In this document: piece after piece, positions 27,949-36,205 of the stretch
Numbering within the stretch: position 1 is the stretch's first letter
Layout: every line of letters starts with the position of its first letter
DNA from: an uncultured Candidatus Melainabacteria bacterium
GTDB lineage: Bacteria; Cyanobacteriota; Vampirovibrionia; Gastranaerophilales; Gastranaerophilaceae
Reading direction: 5' to 3'
Length of the DNA stretch: 64,000 nucleotides
Assembly: GCA_949927415.1 (NCBI GenBank)
Contig: CATLFB010000001.1
Location: 372,001 to 436,000 of the forward strand
Position numbers and translations under genes: made by a program
The notes under the pieces: model-generated
Seen by the model: only the letters and a program-made list of their open reading frames with translations
Database searches by the model: none
What the model was told of the DNA's origin: nothing

Positions 27949-29307
27949 CTAATTCTTCAAAAACTCCTCAACGCCGTCTGCAATAGCCTTTCCTGCTTGC
28001 TTTTGAACGTCTTTGTCGATAAGTTTTGAATTGTCTTCCGGATTAATCATATAAGCAACTTCAATCAAAATACTCAAAGCATTCGTGTTTCTGACAACCG
28101 CCAAACTGCCTTTGCGCACCTTATCATCATTAAAAAAAAGCTGTTCCGTCATTTCTTTCATAATCTTGTCAGCAAGCGGTTTTGCCTGGGGATAATAATA
28201 GTAAATACTTGTTCCGTTGTTAAGCACAGGATTCATACTGTCCGGAAGTGCATTTCCATGAATACTTATGAAAATCATCGAATCATTTTGATTTGCCAAA
28301 TTTACACGTTCATAAAGCGCGACCGTCTCATCCCCGCTTCGCGTCATAAAAACATCTGCACCGCGGGATTTTAATTCTGAGGCAAGATTTTTCGCAATCG
28401 CAAGATTTATATCTTTTTCCCTGTGGCGAAGACAGCCGATTGCACCCGATTCCTCGCCGCCATGACCTGCATCAATCGCAATTTTTATCTTGTTCAGAGG
28501 CTTTTCTTCATTAATTTCAGGAAATTTTCGGATTTTCAGAATAAACGAATTTCCCTCAAATTTCCCGCTGTATCCCGCAAGTTTTTGCTTTAGCGGAAAA
28601 TTAAAACTGAATGTATTGTTTTCCCTGCCTTCAACATTGTAAAAATTCACAACAAAAGGATATCCGCCCTCTATTACATAAGGAATTTTTTTATCAAAAT
28701 CTATTTTGAAAATGAAATATTTATCATCGTCTATTGAAGAACGCTTCAAAAGTTTCGCAGGAGTATCTTCACTCACTGAGCGCACATCCCCTTTTGCAAT
28801 CCATGCAAATCTTTCAGGACTCAGTTCAACCTTATAAAACCCGCCTTTTTCACTGATAATTTTCAAAGGAATTCCTTCCTGAAAATGTGCGATTCTGTTG
28901 ATTCCCGCATCTACCGGAGTTGAACGAAGAGGAACATTATCCCGTACCGTGACAAAAGTCAAAGCCTGCTTGTAATTTTCATCAGCAGAAGGTTTTTCGC
29001 CCTCAAGCGGACAAACTGTTTTTTTAGGCGGATTTGTGATTTTAAAAACCTGTTTTTCATTTCCGGCCTGAATTACAAACTCGTTCACACCTATATCAAG
29101 TTTTACGGGATACGCAAACCCTCCGGATTTATGCACCGGCACAATTTCCCCGTTGATTGTTAAAGTTTTTCCTGTGTCCGAATTCCCTATGAAAAATGTC
29201 GAGGGTGAAGAAATTGTAACTTCGTTCTTCTTCGGATAAACCACGTCAAGAGCATACGCTGACGGCATTATCAGCATAGCAAGCAATGTTAATATATATA
29301 TCTTCAT
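27949..29307 (-). CDS. N-acetylmuramoyl-L-alanine amidase with SH3-like domain
   Basis: Zinc amidase that cuts the stem peptide off peptidoglycan, exported to the periplasm. The 452-residue product has a signal peptide (MKIYILTLLAMLIMPSAYA), a beta-rich region, an SH3-like domain (about 115-180, VRDNVPLRSTPVDAG to YKVELSPERFAWIAKGDV) and an Amidase_3 catalytic domain with IDAGHGG, the EKDINLAIA glutamate, FISIHGNA and the late LIEVAYMINPEDN. All zinc ligands are present. It is divergent from ftsI, suiting a role in septum splitting. A second amidase is at 38332-40188. Confidence 0.92.
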   Translation of the reverse strand: MKIYILTLLAMLIMPSAYALDVVYPKKNEVTISSPSTFFIGNSDTGKTLTINGEIVPVHKSGGFAYPVKLDIGVNEFVIQAGNEKQVFKITNPPKKTVCPLEGEKPSADENYKQALTFVTVRDNVPLRSTPVDAGINRIAHFQEGIPLKIISEKGGFYKVELSPERFAWIAKGDVRSVSEDTPAKLLKRSSIDDDKYFIFKIDFDKKIPYVIEGGYPFVVNFYNVEGRENNTFSFNFPLKQKLAGYSGKFEGNSFILKIRKFPEINEEKPLNKIKIAIDAGHGGEESGAIGCLRHREKDINLAIAKNLASELKSRGADVFMTRSGDETVALYERVNLANQNDSMIFISIHGNALPDSMNPVLNNGTSIYYYYPQAKPLADKIMKEMTEQLFFNDDKVRKGSLAVVRNTNALSILIEVAYMINPEDNSKLIDKDVQKQAGKAIADGVEEFLKN

Positions 29308-29430
29308 GCCTTTATTATATAATTAAATTTTTGAAATACAATGCCCTTAAAATCTTGGTAAATATTCGTTAATATTTCATGATTTTATAATTCCTTATGA
29401 TAAAATATTTCTATATAAGGGGAGATTGCC

Positions 29431-31155
29431 GTGAGAGAAAGAATGCCGGAACGAGCAAAAGAAAAAAGATTCAAACGATTTGACAAACTTTTAAGCTGGC
29501 TTCACATATTTTTTGTAGGCTTTGCCTCAGCACTTGTTATTTACCTGTTCTTCATTATGGTAATAGACACCGGAAAATACAGGGTTCGTGCGCAAAACCA
29601 GCGGGCCGGAAGAACTTTTTCAATGCGCGGCGATATTTTCGACAGAAACGGCATAAAACTTGCAACAGACAAGGTTTATTCAGATGTCTACGCGCACCCC
29701 GCAAACTATGACAGCACGCCGGAAGAGTTGGCAAAAGTCTTAGCCCCGATTTTGAAAATTCCAAAAGACCAGCTTGTGCAAAAGCTTAAAAAACCGGGTC
29801 CTGTAATTACAATAAAAAAAGACATCGACCGAAATGCCGCAAAAGAAATCGCCAAACTACACCTGCGAGAAATTTCCATGGGCAAAAAAAACACACGTGA
29901 ATATCCGCAAGGAACGCTCGCTGCGCATGTTTTGGGGTATTACAACTTTGACGCAGACATCGCAAACGGGGTTGAATACACCGCAAAAGACAAGTTAGAA
30001 AACATAGAAGACGCGGTTCAATTTCAGGCAACCCGCGACGGAAAAATAATTTACGACCTTACAACAGACCCTATTGCAACAACCAAAAACCCGAAAGGTC
30101 AGGACATAACCTTAACGATAGACGCCGCAATACAGCATGTTTGCGAAAAAGAAATCGAAAAAATGGTTAAGGAAAAAGAGGCGCTTCGCGGAACAGTTCT
30201 TGTAATGAACCCGAAGAACGGCGAAATCCTTGCTTATGCAGTTTATCCGACTTATGACCCTAACAATTACAGAAAAGCCACTCAGGCGCAGATTAAAAAC
30301 TGGACTCTGACAGACGTCTTCCCGCCAGGCTCTACATTCAAGATTATCACGGTTGCCGCTGCTATGAGTTTGGGCAAAATTAACGAACATTCAAAAATTC
30401 TCGACACCGGAAAAACCACCATCGGAAACTGGGTAATCAAAAATTACGATTATGATGTTCATCCGTATCCCGGCGAGATTTCGCTTGAATATTTGTTTGA
30501 ACACTCAAGCAATATCGGCTCGATTAACGTTGCGAAAACTATGACGCCAAAAGAGTTCTATGAGGTTTTGAAAAACTTCGGGTTCGGTTCAAAAACAGGA
30601 ATCGACTTACCCGGAGAATCCTCTGGGCTTCTGCCCTACTGGGGTCAGTGGGATAAAGGGATTCAGGCTACAATGTCTTACGGATACGGAACATCGGTTA
30701 CTGCAATGCAGATGGTTTCTGCAGTACAGACGCTTGCAAACAACGGGGTCAGAATTACTCCGCACATAATCAAGTATCCGCAGGAAGAATTTGAACAAAA
30801 AATTCACTACACACAGGTCGTAACACCGGAAACCGCAAGAACAATAACAAAACTTCTGGCCTCAAGCGTTAACCATGGCCGCTCGGTTATCAAAATGGAC
30901 AACTACAATGTTGCAGCCAAAACCGGTACATCCAGAAAACCGAAAGAAAATGCTTCAGGTTACACGCCATATATGTACACCTCCACAATCGGTTATTTGC
31001 CGGCGTCTGACCCTCAGGTGCTGATTTATGTAATGGTTGACAGTGCAAAAGTCGGCGCGATTTGGGGAAATACCGTTGCCGGCCCTGTGTTTAAAGAAGT
31101 TGCGACCCAAGTGGCCCGAATTATGAATTTAAAACCCGACAAGTTTACAAAATAA
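29431..31155 (+). CDS. ftsI: Peptidoglycan D,D-transpeptidase FtsI (class B PBP)
   Basis: Septal class B penicillin-binding protein crosslinking peptidoglycan. The 574-residue chain has a membrane anchor (about 22-48), the pedestal motif MRGDIFDRNG, and the transpeptidase with S301-TFK (PPGSTFK), S359-S-N361 and K497-T-G-T. The GTG start at 29431 is preceded by GGGGAG at normal spacing. The choice of FtsI over PBP2 rests on murE directly downstream, the usual dcw order, and on the SYGYGTSVT segment. No FtsL or FtsW is adjacent. Confidence 0.9.
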   Translation: MRERMPERAKEKRFKRFDKLLSWLHIFFVGFASALVIYLFFIMVIDTGKYRVRAQNQRAGRTFSMRGDIFDRNGIKLATDKVYSDVYAHPANYDSTPEELAKVLAPILKIPKDQLVQKLKKPGPVITIKKDIDRNAAKEIAKLHLREISMGKKNTREYPQGTLAAHVLGYYNFDADIANGVEYTAKDKLENIEDAVQFQATRDGKIIYDLTTDPIATTKNPKGQDITLTIDAAIQHVCEKEIEKMVKEKEALRGTVLVMNPKNGEILAYAVYPTYDPNNYRKATQAQIKNWTLTDVFPPGSTFKIITVAAAMSLGKINEHSKILDTGKTTIGNWVIKNYDYDVHPYPGEISLEYLFEHSSNIGSINVAKTMTPKEFYEVLKNFGFGSKTGIDLPGESSGLLPYWGQWDKGIQATMSYGYGTSVTAMQMVSAVQTLANNGVRITPHIIKYPQEEFEQKIHYTQVVTPETARTITKLLASSVNHGRSVIKMDNYNVAAKTGTSRKPKENASGYTPYMYTSTIGYLPASDPQVLIYVMVDSAKVGAIWGNTVAGPVFKEVATQVARIMNLKPDKFTK

Positions 31156-31205
31156 TCAAAGCTTCGCCGGATAAAAAGTATAAAACAAAGGAGAGATGAT
31201 AAAAG

Positions 31206-32702
31206 ATGAAACTTGATGAATTAATCGAACATTTAGATTATAAAGACCTTATAAATTTTAAGAATGTGGAAGTAACAGGTATTTCCTACAACTCAAAGAC
31301 CACCAAAAAAGGAGATATATTTATTTGTCTTACAGGCGAATACACTGACGGGCATGAATATGCCGCAAGCGCTATAGAAAACGGTGCGGTTGCACTTCTT
31401 GCAGAACACAGAGTTGAAGCCGGAAAAATTCCGCAAATAATCGTTTCATCAACAAGAAAAAAAATCGCAGACATTGCAGACAGGTTTTACTCCAGCCCCT
31501 CAAAAGGCATTAATTTAATCGGGATTACCGGCACAAACGGAAAAACAACCGTGACGCATTTGATACAAAAAATATTGGAAGAAAACAGTGAAAAATGCGC
31601 GCTTATCGGAACTCTCGGCTACAAACTATCTTCAGGCGGCGAATACCGCGATGCAAAACATACAACGCCTCAAGCTCCTGAACTTCAGGCAACACTTCGC
31701 ATGATTAAAGATGTTGAAAAAATTGACAATGTTGTAATGGAAGTCAGTTCGCATGCGCTTGAACAAAACCGGGTCGGCGGCTGCTGTTTCAATGGTGCGG
31801 TTTTGACAAACCTGACGCAAGACCATCTTGATTATCATATTACAATGGACAATTATTTTGAGGCAAAAGCACTTTTATTCAAAAGTTTGAAAGAAGGAGA
31901 TTTTGCAGTAATAAATTCGGATGATTCTTATGGCGAAAGATTTTCAGCCGCAGTGCCTGAAGGCGTCAGACTACTTACATACGGCTTCAAAAACGATGCT
32001 GATGTGAAGGCAAAAGATATCCGTTTTTCGCTTAACGGTGCTGAATTTACAATCGCAATTAACTCAAAATTTGCACCGGAAGGAGAAACCGAACACCATG
32101 TTAATTTGCACATGAACGGCATGTTCAGTGTTTACAATGTTCTGGCCGCAGTCACAGCGTCGATTGCAATGGGAATTGATATTAAAACTGCACTAAAAGC
32201 GCTTGAAAACGTAAAAGGCGTTGCAGGCAGGTTTGAAGTTGTTGTGAAAAAGCCGCTTGTAATAGTTGATTACGCGCACACGCCGGACGGTTTGGAAAAC
32301 GTTTTAAAATCGGCAAGAGAAATTACGCCCAAAGACGGAAAACTAATATGTCTTTTTGGCTGCGGGGGTGATCGAGATGCGACAAAACGTCCGAAAATGG
32401 GCGCGATTGCAGAAAGGCTTGCTGATAAAATAGTTATCACAAGCGACAACCCCAGAAGCGAAGAGCCGCAACAGATTATCACAGACATTCTGGCAGGACT
32501 CAAAAACGTCAACACGGAAACCGTCACTGTCGAACCCGACAGAGGACATGCGATTTCTTTGTTAAAAACAATTGCCGCAAACAATGATGTTGTCGTGATT
32601 GCCGGAAAAGGTCATGAAGATTATCAAATTCTCAAAGACCGCACAATTCATTTTGACGACAGAGAAGAAGCAAGAAAAGTTTTTGAAGGAAGCGTAATTT
32701 AA
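31206..32702 (+). CDS. murE: UDP-MurNAc-tripeptide synthetase MurE (meso-DAP adding)
   Basis: Adds the third residue to UDP-MurNAc-L-Ala-D-Glu. The 498-residue ligase has the ATP loop GITGTNGKTTVTH, the TTPQAPEL segment, MEVSSHALEQNRV and, at residues 414-417, D-N-P-R, the determinant for meso-diaminopimelate rather than lysine. This agrees with dapA in the same window. GGAGAG precedes the ATG. It lies 51 bp downstream of ftsI and is probably co-transcribed with it and nagA. Confidence 0.96.
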   Translation: MKLDELIEHLDYKDLINFKNVEVTGISYNSKTTKKGDIFICLTGEYTDGHEYAASAIENGAVALLAEHRVEAGKIPQIIVSSTRKKIADIADRFYSSPSKGINLIGITGTNGKTTVTHLIQKILEENSEKCALIGTLGYKLSSGGEYRDAKHTTPQAPELQATLRMIKDVEKIDNVVMEVSSHALEQNRVGGCCFNGAVLTNLTQDHLDYHITMDNYFEAKALLFKSLKEGDFAVINSDDSYGERFSAAVPEGVRLLTYGFKNDADVKAKDIRFSLNGAEFTIAINSKFAPEGETEHHVNLHMNGMFSVYNVLAAVTASIAMGIDIKTALKALENVKGVAGRFEVVVKKPLVIVDYAHTPDGLENVLKSAREITPKDGKLICLFGCGGDRDATKRPKMGAIAERLADKIVITSDNPRSEEPQQIITDILAGLKNVNTETVTVEPDRGHAISLLKTIAANNDVVVIAGKGHEDYQILKDRTIHFDDREEARKVFEGSVI

Positions 32703-32753
32703 TCTAAAAGGCCGTTCGATTTTTGCCGGCTTAAAAAATTTGAAAGGAAAAAA

Positions 32754-33659
32754 ATGCAGACAAAATTATTAATAGAACAGCACATTCATGGCGCCTTTGG
32801 CGTAGATTTTAACAAAGCAGCGCCGGAGGATATTTTATATTTTGCTAAAGAGCTTGTTAAATATGGTATTGGCGGATTTTTTCCGACGCTTGTGACCGAC
32901 AATATTATGAACATAAAACACCAAATTGAGGTCATAAAAAAAGCGGCGGCGGCTCAAACATCTGATATGGCAAAAATTTTAGGGATTCATCTTGAAGGAA
33001 TTTTTCTTAATGCGGAAAAATGCGGGGTGCATAATCCGAAATATTTTTTGCCTCCGACAATTGAAAATTATCAAAAAGTGGAAGATCCGTTTATAAAAAT
33101 AGTTACGCTTGCGCCGGAATTTGATGAAGGGTTGATTGATTATTTAAACAATAGAAAAGTAAAAGTTCAGGCCGGACACTGCATAAGCGGGCATTTGAAC
33201 GGAGTTCAGGGCGTCACGCATCTTTTTAATGCAATGAGCGGAATCCCGCACCGCGGAAAATCTACGTCATTATCTGCGCTTATGAATGATAATATTTACA
33301 CAGAAATCATCTGCGACGGACTTCATATTTCAGACGAAGCTTTGAAACTGGTATTTCACACAAAACCGGCAGACAAGATAATATTGGTAAGTGACAGTTT
33401 GCCGATTGCAAAAAGCAGTCTGACTGAGATGATTTTTTCAGATTCGAAAGTATATTATGATGGTGTGAAAGCGACAACAAAAGAGGGCACCATTGCCGGA
33501 AGCACCGCGCTTTTGCCGGACATGATAAAATGGCTCCATACATACGGACTTTTCAATCCGCAATATATCGAAAACCCTTACAATTACCACGGAATCGACC
33601 TGCCGGGGCACATTGAGTGGGATGATGAGTGGAATATTCTTGAGGTTGTACTAAAATAA
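32754..33659 (+). CDS. nagA: N-acetylglucosamine-6-phosphate deacetylase, compact form
   Basis: Deacetylates GlcNAc-6-P during amino-sugar or peptidoglycan recycling. The 301-residue product is about 80 residues shorter than typical NagA. It starts almost directly at the metal motif EQHIHGAFG, so the N-terminal part of the beta-sandwich is missing. The barrel motifs are intact: HLEGIFLN, AGHCISGH, THLFNAMSG, CDGLHISDE and LVSDSLP. Its place after murE fits cell-wall recycling. The gene has AAGGAA before the ATG and a terminator at its end. Confidence 0.88.
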   Translation: MQTKLLIEQHIHGAFGVDFNKAAPEDILYFAKELVKYGIGGFFPTLVTDNIMNIKHQIEVIKKAAAAQTSDMAKILGIHLEGIFLNAEKCGVHNPKYFLPPTIENYQKVEDPFIKIVTLAPEFDEGLIDYLNNRKVKVQAGHCISGHLNGVQGVTHLFNAMSGIPHRGKSTSLSALMNDNIYTEIICDGLHISDEALKLVFHTKPADKIILVSDSLPIAKSSLTEMIFSDSKVYYDGVKATTKEGTIAGSTALLPDMIKWLHTYGLFNPQYIENPYNYHGIDLPGHIEWDDEWNILEVVLK

Positions 33660-33680
33660 TCATAAGACAACAAAAAATAA

Positions 33681-33712
33681 GAGGCGGGATTTGAACTTTT
33701 CCCGCCTTTATT
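33681..33712 (+). terminator. Terminator after nagA
   Basis: The stem GGCGGGA/TCCCGCC with a 10-nt loop is followed by TTTATTATTC. Confidence 0.8.
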
Positions 33713-33715
33713 ATT

Positions 33716-33895
33716 CTAAAAACTATTACGGTAATTTTTGACTATCAAGGCCGGTTCGGCAACAATTCCTATAATACCCGGAGTTATTAAAAACTCAGCT
33801 AAAGTAAAGATACATAGTTTCTTGCCGCAGAAAGAGTCTATAAATCTAAACACCTCCGAAACCAGTCTTAGCAAGTATTTTAAACATTTTCACCC
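33716..33895 (-). pseudogene. Prepilin gene remnant
   Basis: On the minus strand, 33808 to 33716 reads FTLAEFLITPGIIGIVAEPA and then LIVKNYRNSF before a TAG. This is the prepilin signature of the neighbouring loci with V to F, L to P and a lost AMT segment. The pilin body is gone and no intact start precedes it. A decayed copy, left between nagA and yjbQ. Confidence 0.75.
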
Positions 33896-33898
33896 CGC

Positions 33899-34315
33899 TT
33901 AATATACTATCTGAACGTAAACAGTTCTTGTTCTGGCTTTGTTGTCAAAATCAATCAGCACAATCTGCTGCCATTGCCCCAATTGCAGAGCGCCTTCCAT
34001 CAACGGCACCATTGTTGAATTACCGACTATTGAGGCTCTGATATGCGCATAGCCGTTTCCGTCATGCCAGGTTTCGTCATGGTGATATTCGGCAGCCATA
34101 GGCGCAAATTTTTCAAGAGCCTCCGGCAAATCATTCAACAGCCCGGGTTCAAACTCAATATTCGTAATAGATACAGTGCTTCCGGCAACATAAACATGCA
34201 CAACCGCGTTTTGAAGGTTGTGACGATAGACGGCGTTTTGAACCTGACGCGTAATATCTATTATTTGCGTGTTGCCTTTTGTATGAACAGTAAATTTTTC
34301 ATTCAAAACTGTCAT
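33899..34315 (-). CDS. yjbQ: YjbQ/UPF0047 family protein
   Basis: Small beta-barrel trimer family; members have weak thiamin-phosphate synthase activity, but the physiological role is not settled. The 138-residue chain matches throughout: VTVHTKG-type start, VHVYVAGSTVSITNIE, the conserved YHHDETWHDGNGYAHIRA metal-binding stretch and LGQWQQIVLIDFD. It overlaps the upstream amidohydrolase-like gene by 4 bp, so they are co-translated. Confidence 0.93.
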   Translation of the reverse strand: MTVLNEKFTVHTKGNTQIIDITRQVQNAVYRHNLQNAVVHVYVAGSTVSITNIEFEPGLLNDLPEALEKFAPMAAEYHHDETWHDGNGYAHIRASIVGNSTMVPLMEGALQLGQWQQIVLIDFDNKARTRTVYVQIVY

Positions 34316-35622
34316 AGAGTAAACCTTACTTCGCCATTTTTCACGAGCTTTCTGCCTTTTGAATAAGTCGCATACGGAAGCGCCAAATTCTTCAGCGCGT
34401 TGTAATCTTCACCTTCACAAAGCCTGAAAACGTTAAAATCCGCATCTTTTCCAACTTTAATTGAGCCGGTGGTATTTTCAAGCCGCAAAATCTTTGCCGG
34501 ATAAATTGTCAAATATTTAATCAATTCATCTATTGGCAAACCGCATTCTTCATTTGCACTATTTGCAAGGCGCAGGAGGCTGAAGTCTTTTTCTTTTGCA
34601 AAAGACTGGGTTGAAAAGCCAAAGTTTTCTTTAAAATATTTCAAAACTGTTGCAAGCGAAAGTTTTTTATTGCAGATTTCTTCGCTGTAATATGGCTGAT
34701 AAACATATTTCACACCGGTTTCGGCAAGCTTTTGCAATTCTTCTTCATCTGCAAAGTTCGCATTTGCCGCAATGATTTTTTTAGTCAGAACCTTCAAATT
34801 GTCAAGGTATTCGACAGGTGTCACGCCTTTCATATAAGGTGTGATTTTTCGAAATCCCATAAATTTGTGCAGCAAATCAATGTCTGAAAATCCGAATTCC
34901 AGCCACTCTATTTCGTCCTGCGATTCTGCAAAGCGGGTCATCATAAGCATATTATGCTTGCGACAGTATTTGGAAAAAAGTTCCCAGAGTTTTTTATGCA
35001 CGCTTGAAATCGAATGGAGCATAATGCCGATGTGCGAATTTTCGCCCTTATGATAGATTAAATCTTCGACTTTTGCGCGGATATCTTTGAATTTCTTTTT
35101 ACTTTTTTGAGAACTGTCAGCAAAAACTTCAAAGAACAGATAATTTTTAATCGGCACTTTGTTTATGATGTCGAAATATTTGAATTCACGTGAAACTTGT
35201 GCAATACAGGTTGTTCCGGCTTTTATGGATTCTTCAATGCCGCATTTGAAAGATTCAATCTTTTCCTGACGGTTCATTGTGTAGTAGTCGCTCAGGATAT
35301 TTGCCCATTTCAAAGAGTAGTTATCAGGTTTTACGCCGGCAAAATTATATTTTTTCGAGATTGTCTGGAAAAGTTTCTTTATTACATTTTTGACTCCGAC
35401 AGGTTTGGCCTCGCCGACTGTTGTGTATTGATATTGCGTAAACAAATCAATAAAACCGGGTGTGATAACTGCATTTCCGAGGTCTTTTACAACTTTTTCC
35501 TCAAAATCCACTTGAGCATTCGGAATAATGTCGACAATTTTTCCTTCATCCACGACAATAGCGTAATCTTTTAGAATTTCGCCTTCTGATGTTAAAATCC
35601 ATTTTGATTTATAGCACTTCAT
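34312..35622 (-). CDS. Amidohydrolase-fold protein lacking the metal ligands (probable pseudoenzyme)
   Basis: The 436-residue chain follows the chlorohydrolase/deaminase branch of the amidohydrolase superfamily from end to end: GNAVITPGFIDL, ESIKAGTTCIAQVS, TRFAESQDEIEWL, LQKLAETGVKYVYQP, YPAKILRLENTTGSI and VGKDADFNVF. Yet the expected metal residues are replaced. H-x-H after PGFID is F-T-Q, HLAES is RFAES, the second barrel histidine position is Asn, and GTDS is STQS. Hydrolysis by the usual mechanism is therefore unlikely. It is co-translated with yjbQ. It may bind a ligand or have a structural role. Confidence 0.82.
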   Translation of the reverse strand: MKCYKSKWILTSEGEILKDYAIVVDEGKIVDIIPNAQVDFEEKVVKDLGNAVITPGFIDLFTQYQYTTVGEAKPVGVKNVIKKLFQTISKKYNFAGVKPDNYSLKWANILSDYYTMNRQEKIESFKCGIEESIKAGTTCIAQVSREFKYFDIINKVPIKNYLFFEVFADSSQKSKKKFKDIRAKVEDLIYHKGENSHIGIMLHSISSVHKKLWELFSKYCRKHNMLMMTRFAESQDEIEWLEFGFSDIDLLHKFMGFRKITPYMKGVTPVEYLDNLKVLTKKIIAANANFADEEELQKLAETGVKYVYQPYYSEEICNKKLSLATVLKYFKENFGFSTQSFAKEKDFSLLRLANSANEECGLPIDELIKYLTIYPAKILRLENTTGSIKVGKDADFNVFRLCEGEDYNALKNLALPYATYSKGRKLVKNGEVRFTL

Positions 35623-35775
35623 AATATCCCCTTTAAACTGATTTTAGCGAATAAAAAAGGAAAATGCAAGTATCAGCAAAAGCTTTGCATATATTAAAAA
35701 AAGTAACAATTCTCCTTAAAAACCTGAAGAATTCGGAATCAGAGGTCGTAAATCTATACAGGAAGGTGGTTTACG

Positions 35776-36138
35776 ATGACAAACGATAAGATAAACAAAT
35801 TTTTAGAAGAACTTGCGGTATCAAAAGCATGGTCAGATGATTTTGCAAGCGCCATAAAAACGGAAGAGGATTTAGAAGTTTTAAAAATCGCAGCGGGGTT
35901 TAAAAACAATAAAGGTGAACGTTTGTATGACAACTTCCAGCTTTTTCAATTTTTAGGCGATGACAAGGCGCAAAAACTTGAACTTGCCGAAAAATTTTTG
36001 CGCGAAAATCCCGAATTCACCAATCAAAAATACAACATGCCTGTGATAAACTACATTATCAGGAACAAATTGTCAGAAGAAGATATTGACATGATTATAA
36101 AAAATGCCCACAAGGCTGATTTTATTAAAATCAATTAA
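35776..36138 (+). CDS. Small uncharacterised protein, weakly Nif11-like N-terminus (120 aa)
   Basis: AGGAAGGTGG precedes ATG 35776, so the gene is very probably real. The first about 45 residues (INKFLEELAVSKAW, then EDLEVLKIAAGF) loosely follow the helical Nif11 pattern found in cyanobacterial leader peptides and small proteins. The rest is helical and charged. No signal peptide. It is single and followed by a strong hairpin. The Nif11 resemblance is tentative. Confidence 0.65.
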   Translation: MTNDKINKFLEELAVSKAWSDDFASAIKTEEDLEVLKIAAGFKNNKGERLYDNFQLFQFLGDDKAQKLELAEKFLRENPEFTNQKYNMPVINYIIRNKLSEEDIDMIIKNAHKADFIKIN

Positions 36139-36148
36139 ATTAAAATTC

Positions 36149-36198
36149 AACCGGACTTAACAACTTTCCAAAGTTCAAAAAATTCTTCAAGTCCGGTT
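36149..36198. terminator. Terminator between two convergent unknown genes
   Basis: A perfect 10-bp stem AACCGGACTT/AAGTCCGGTT with a 30-nt loop is flanked by A/T-rich DNA on both sides. Confidence 0.65.
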
Positions 36199-36205
36199 AA
36201 ACTCA

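Noticed and set aside
29431-31155. PBP2 (MrdA) rather than FtsI
   Set aside because: murE follows directly, as in dcw clusters, and no rodA or mre genes are adjacent; FtsI is more consistent.
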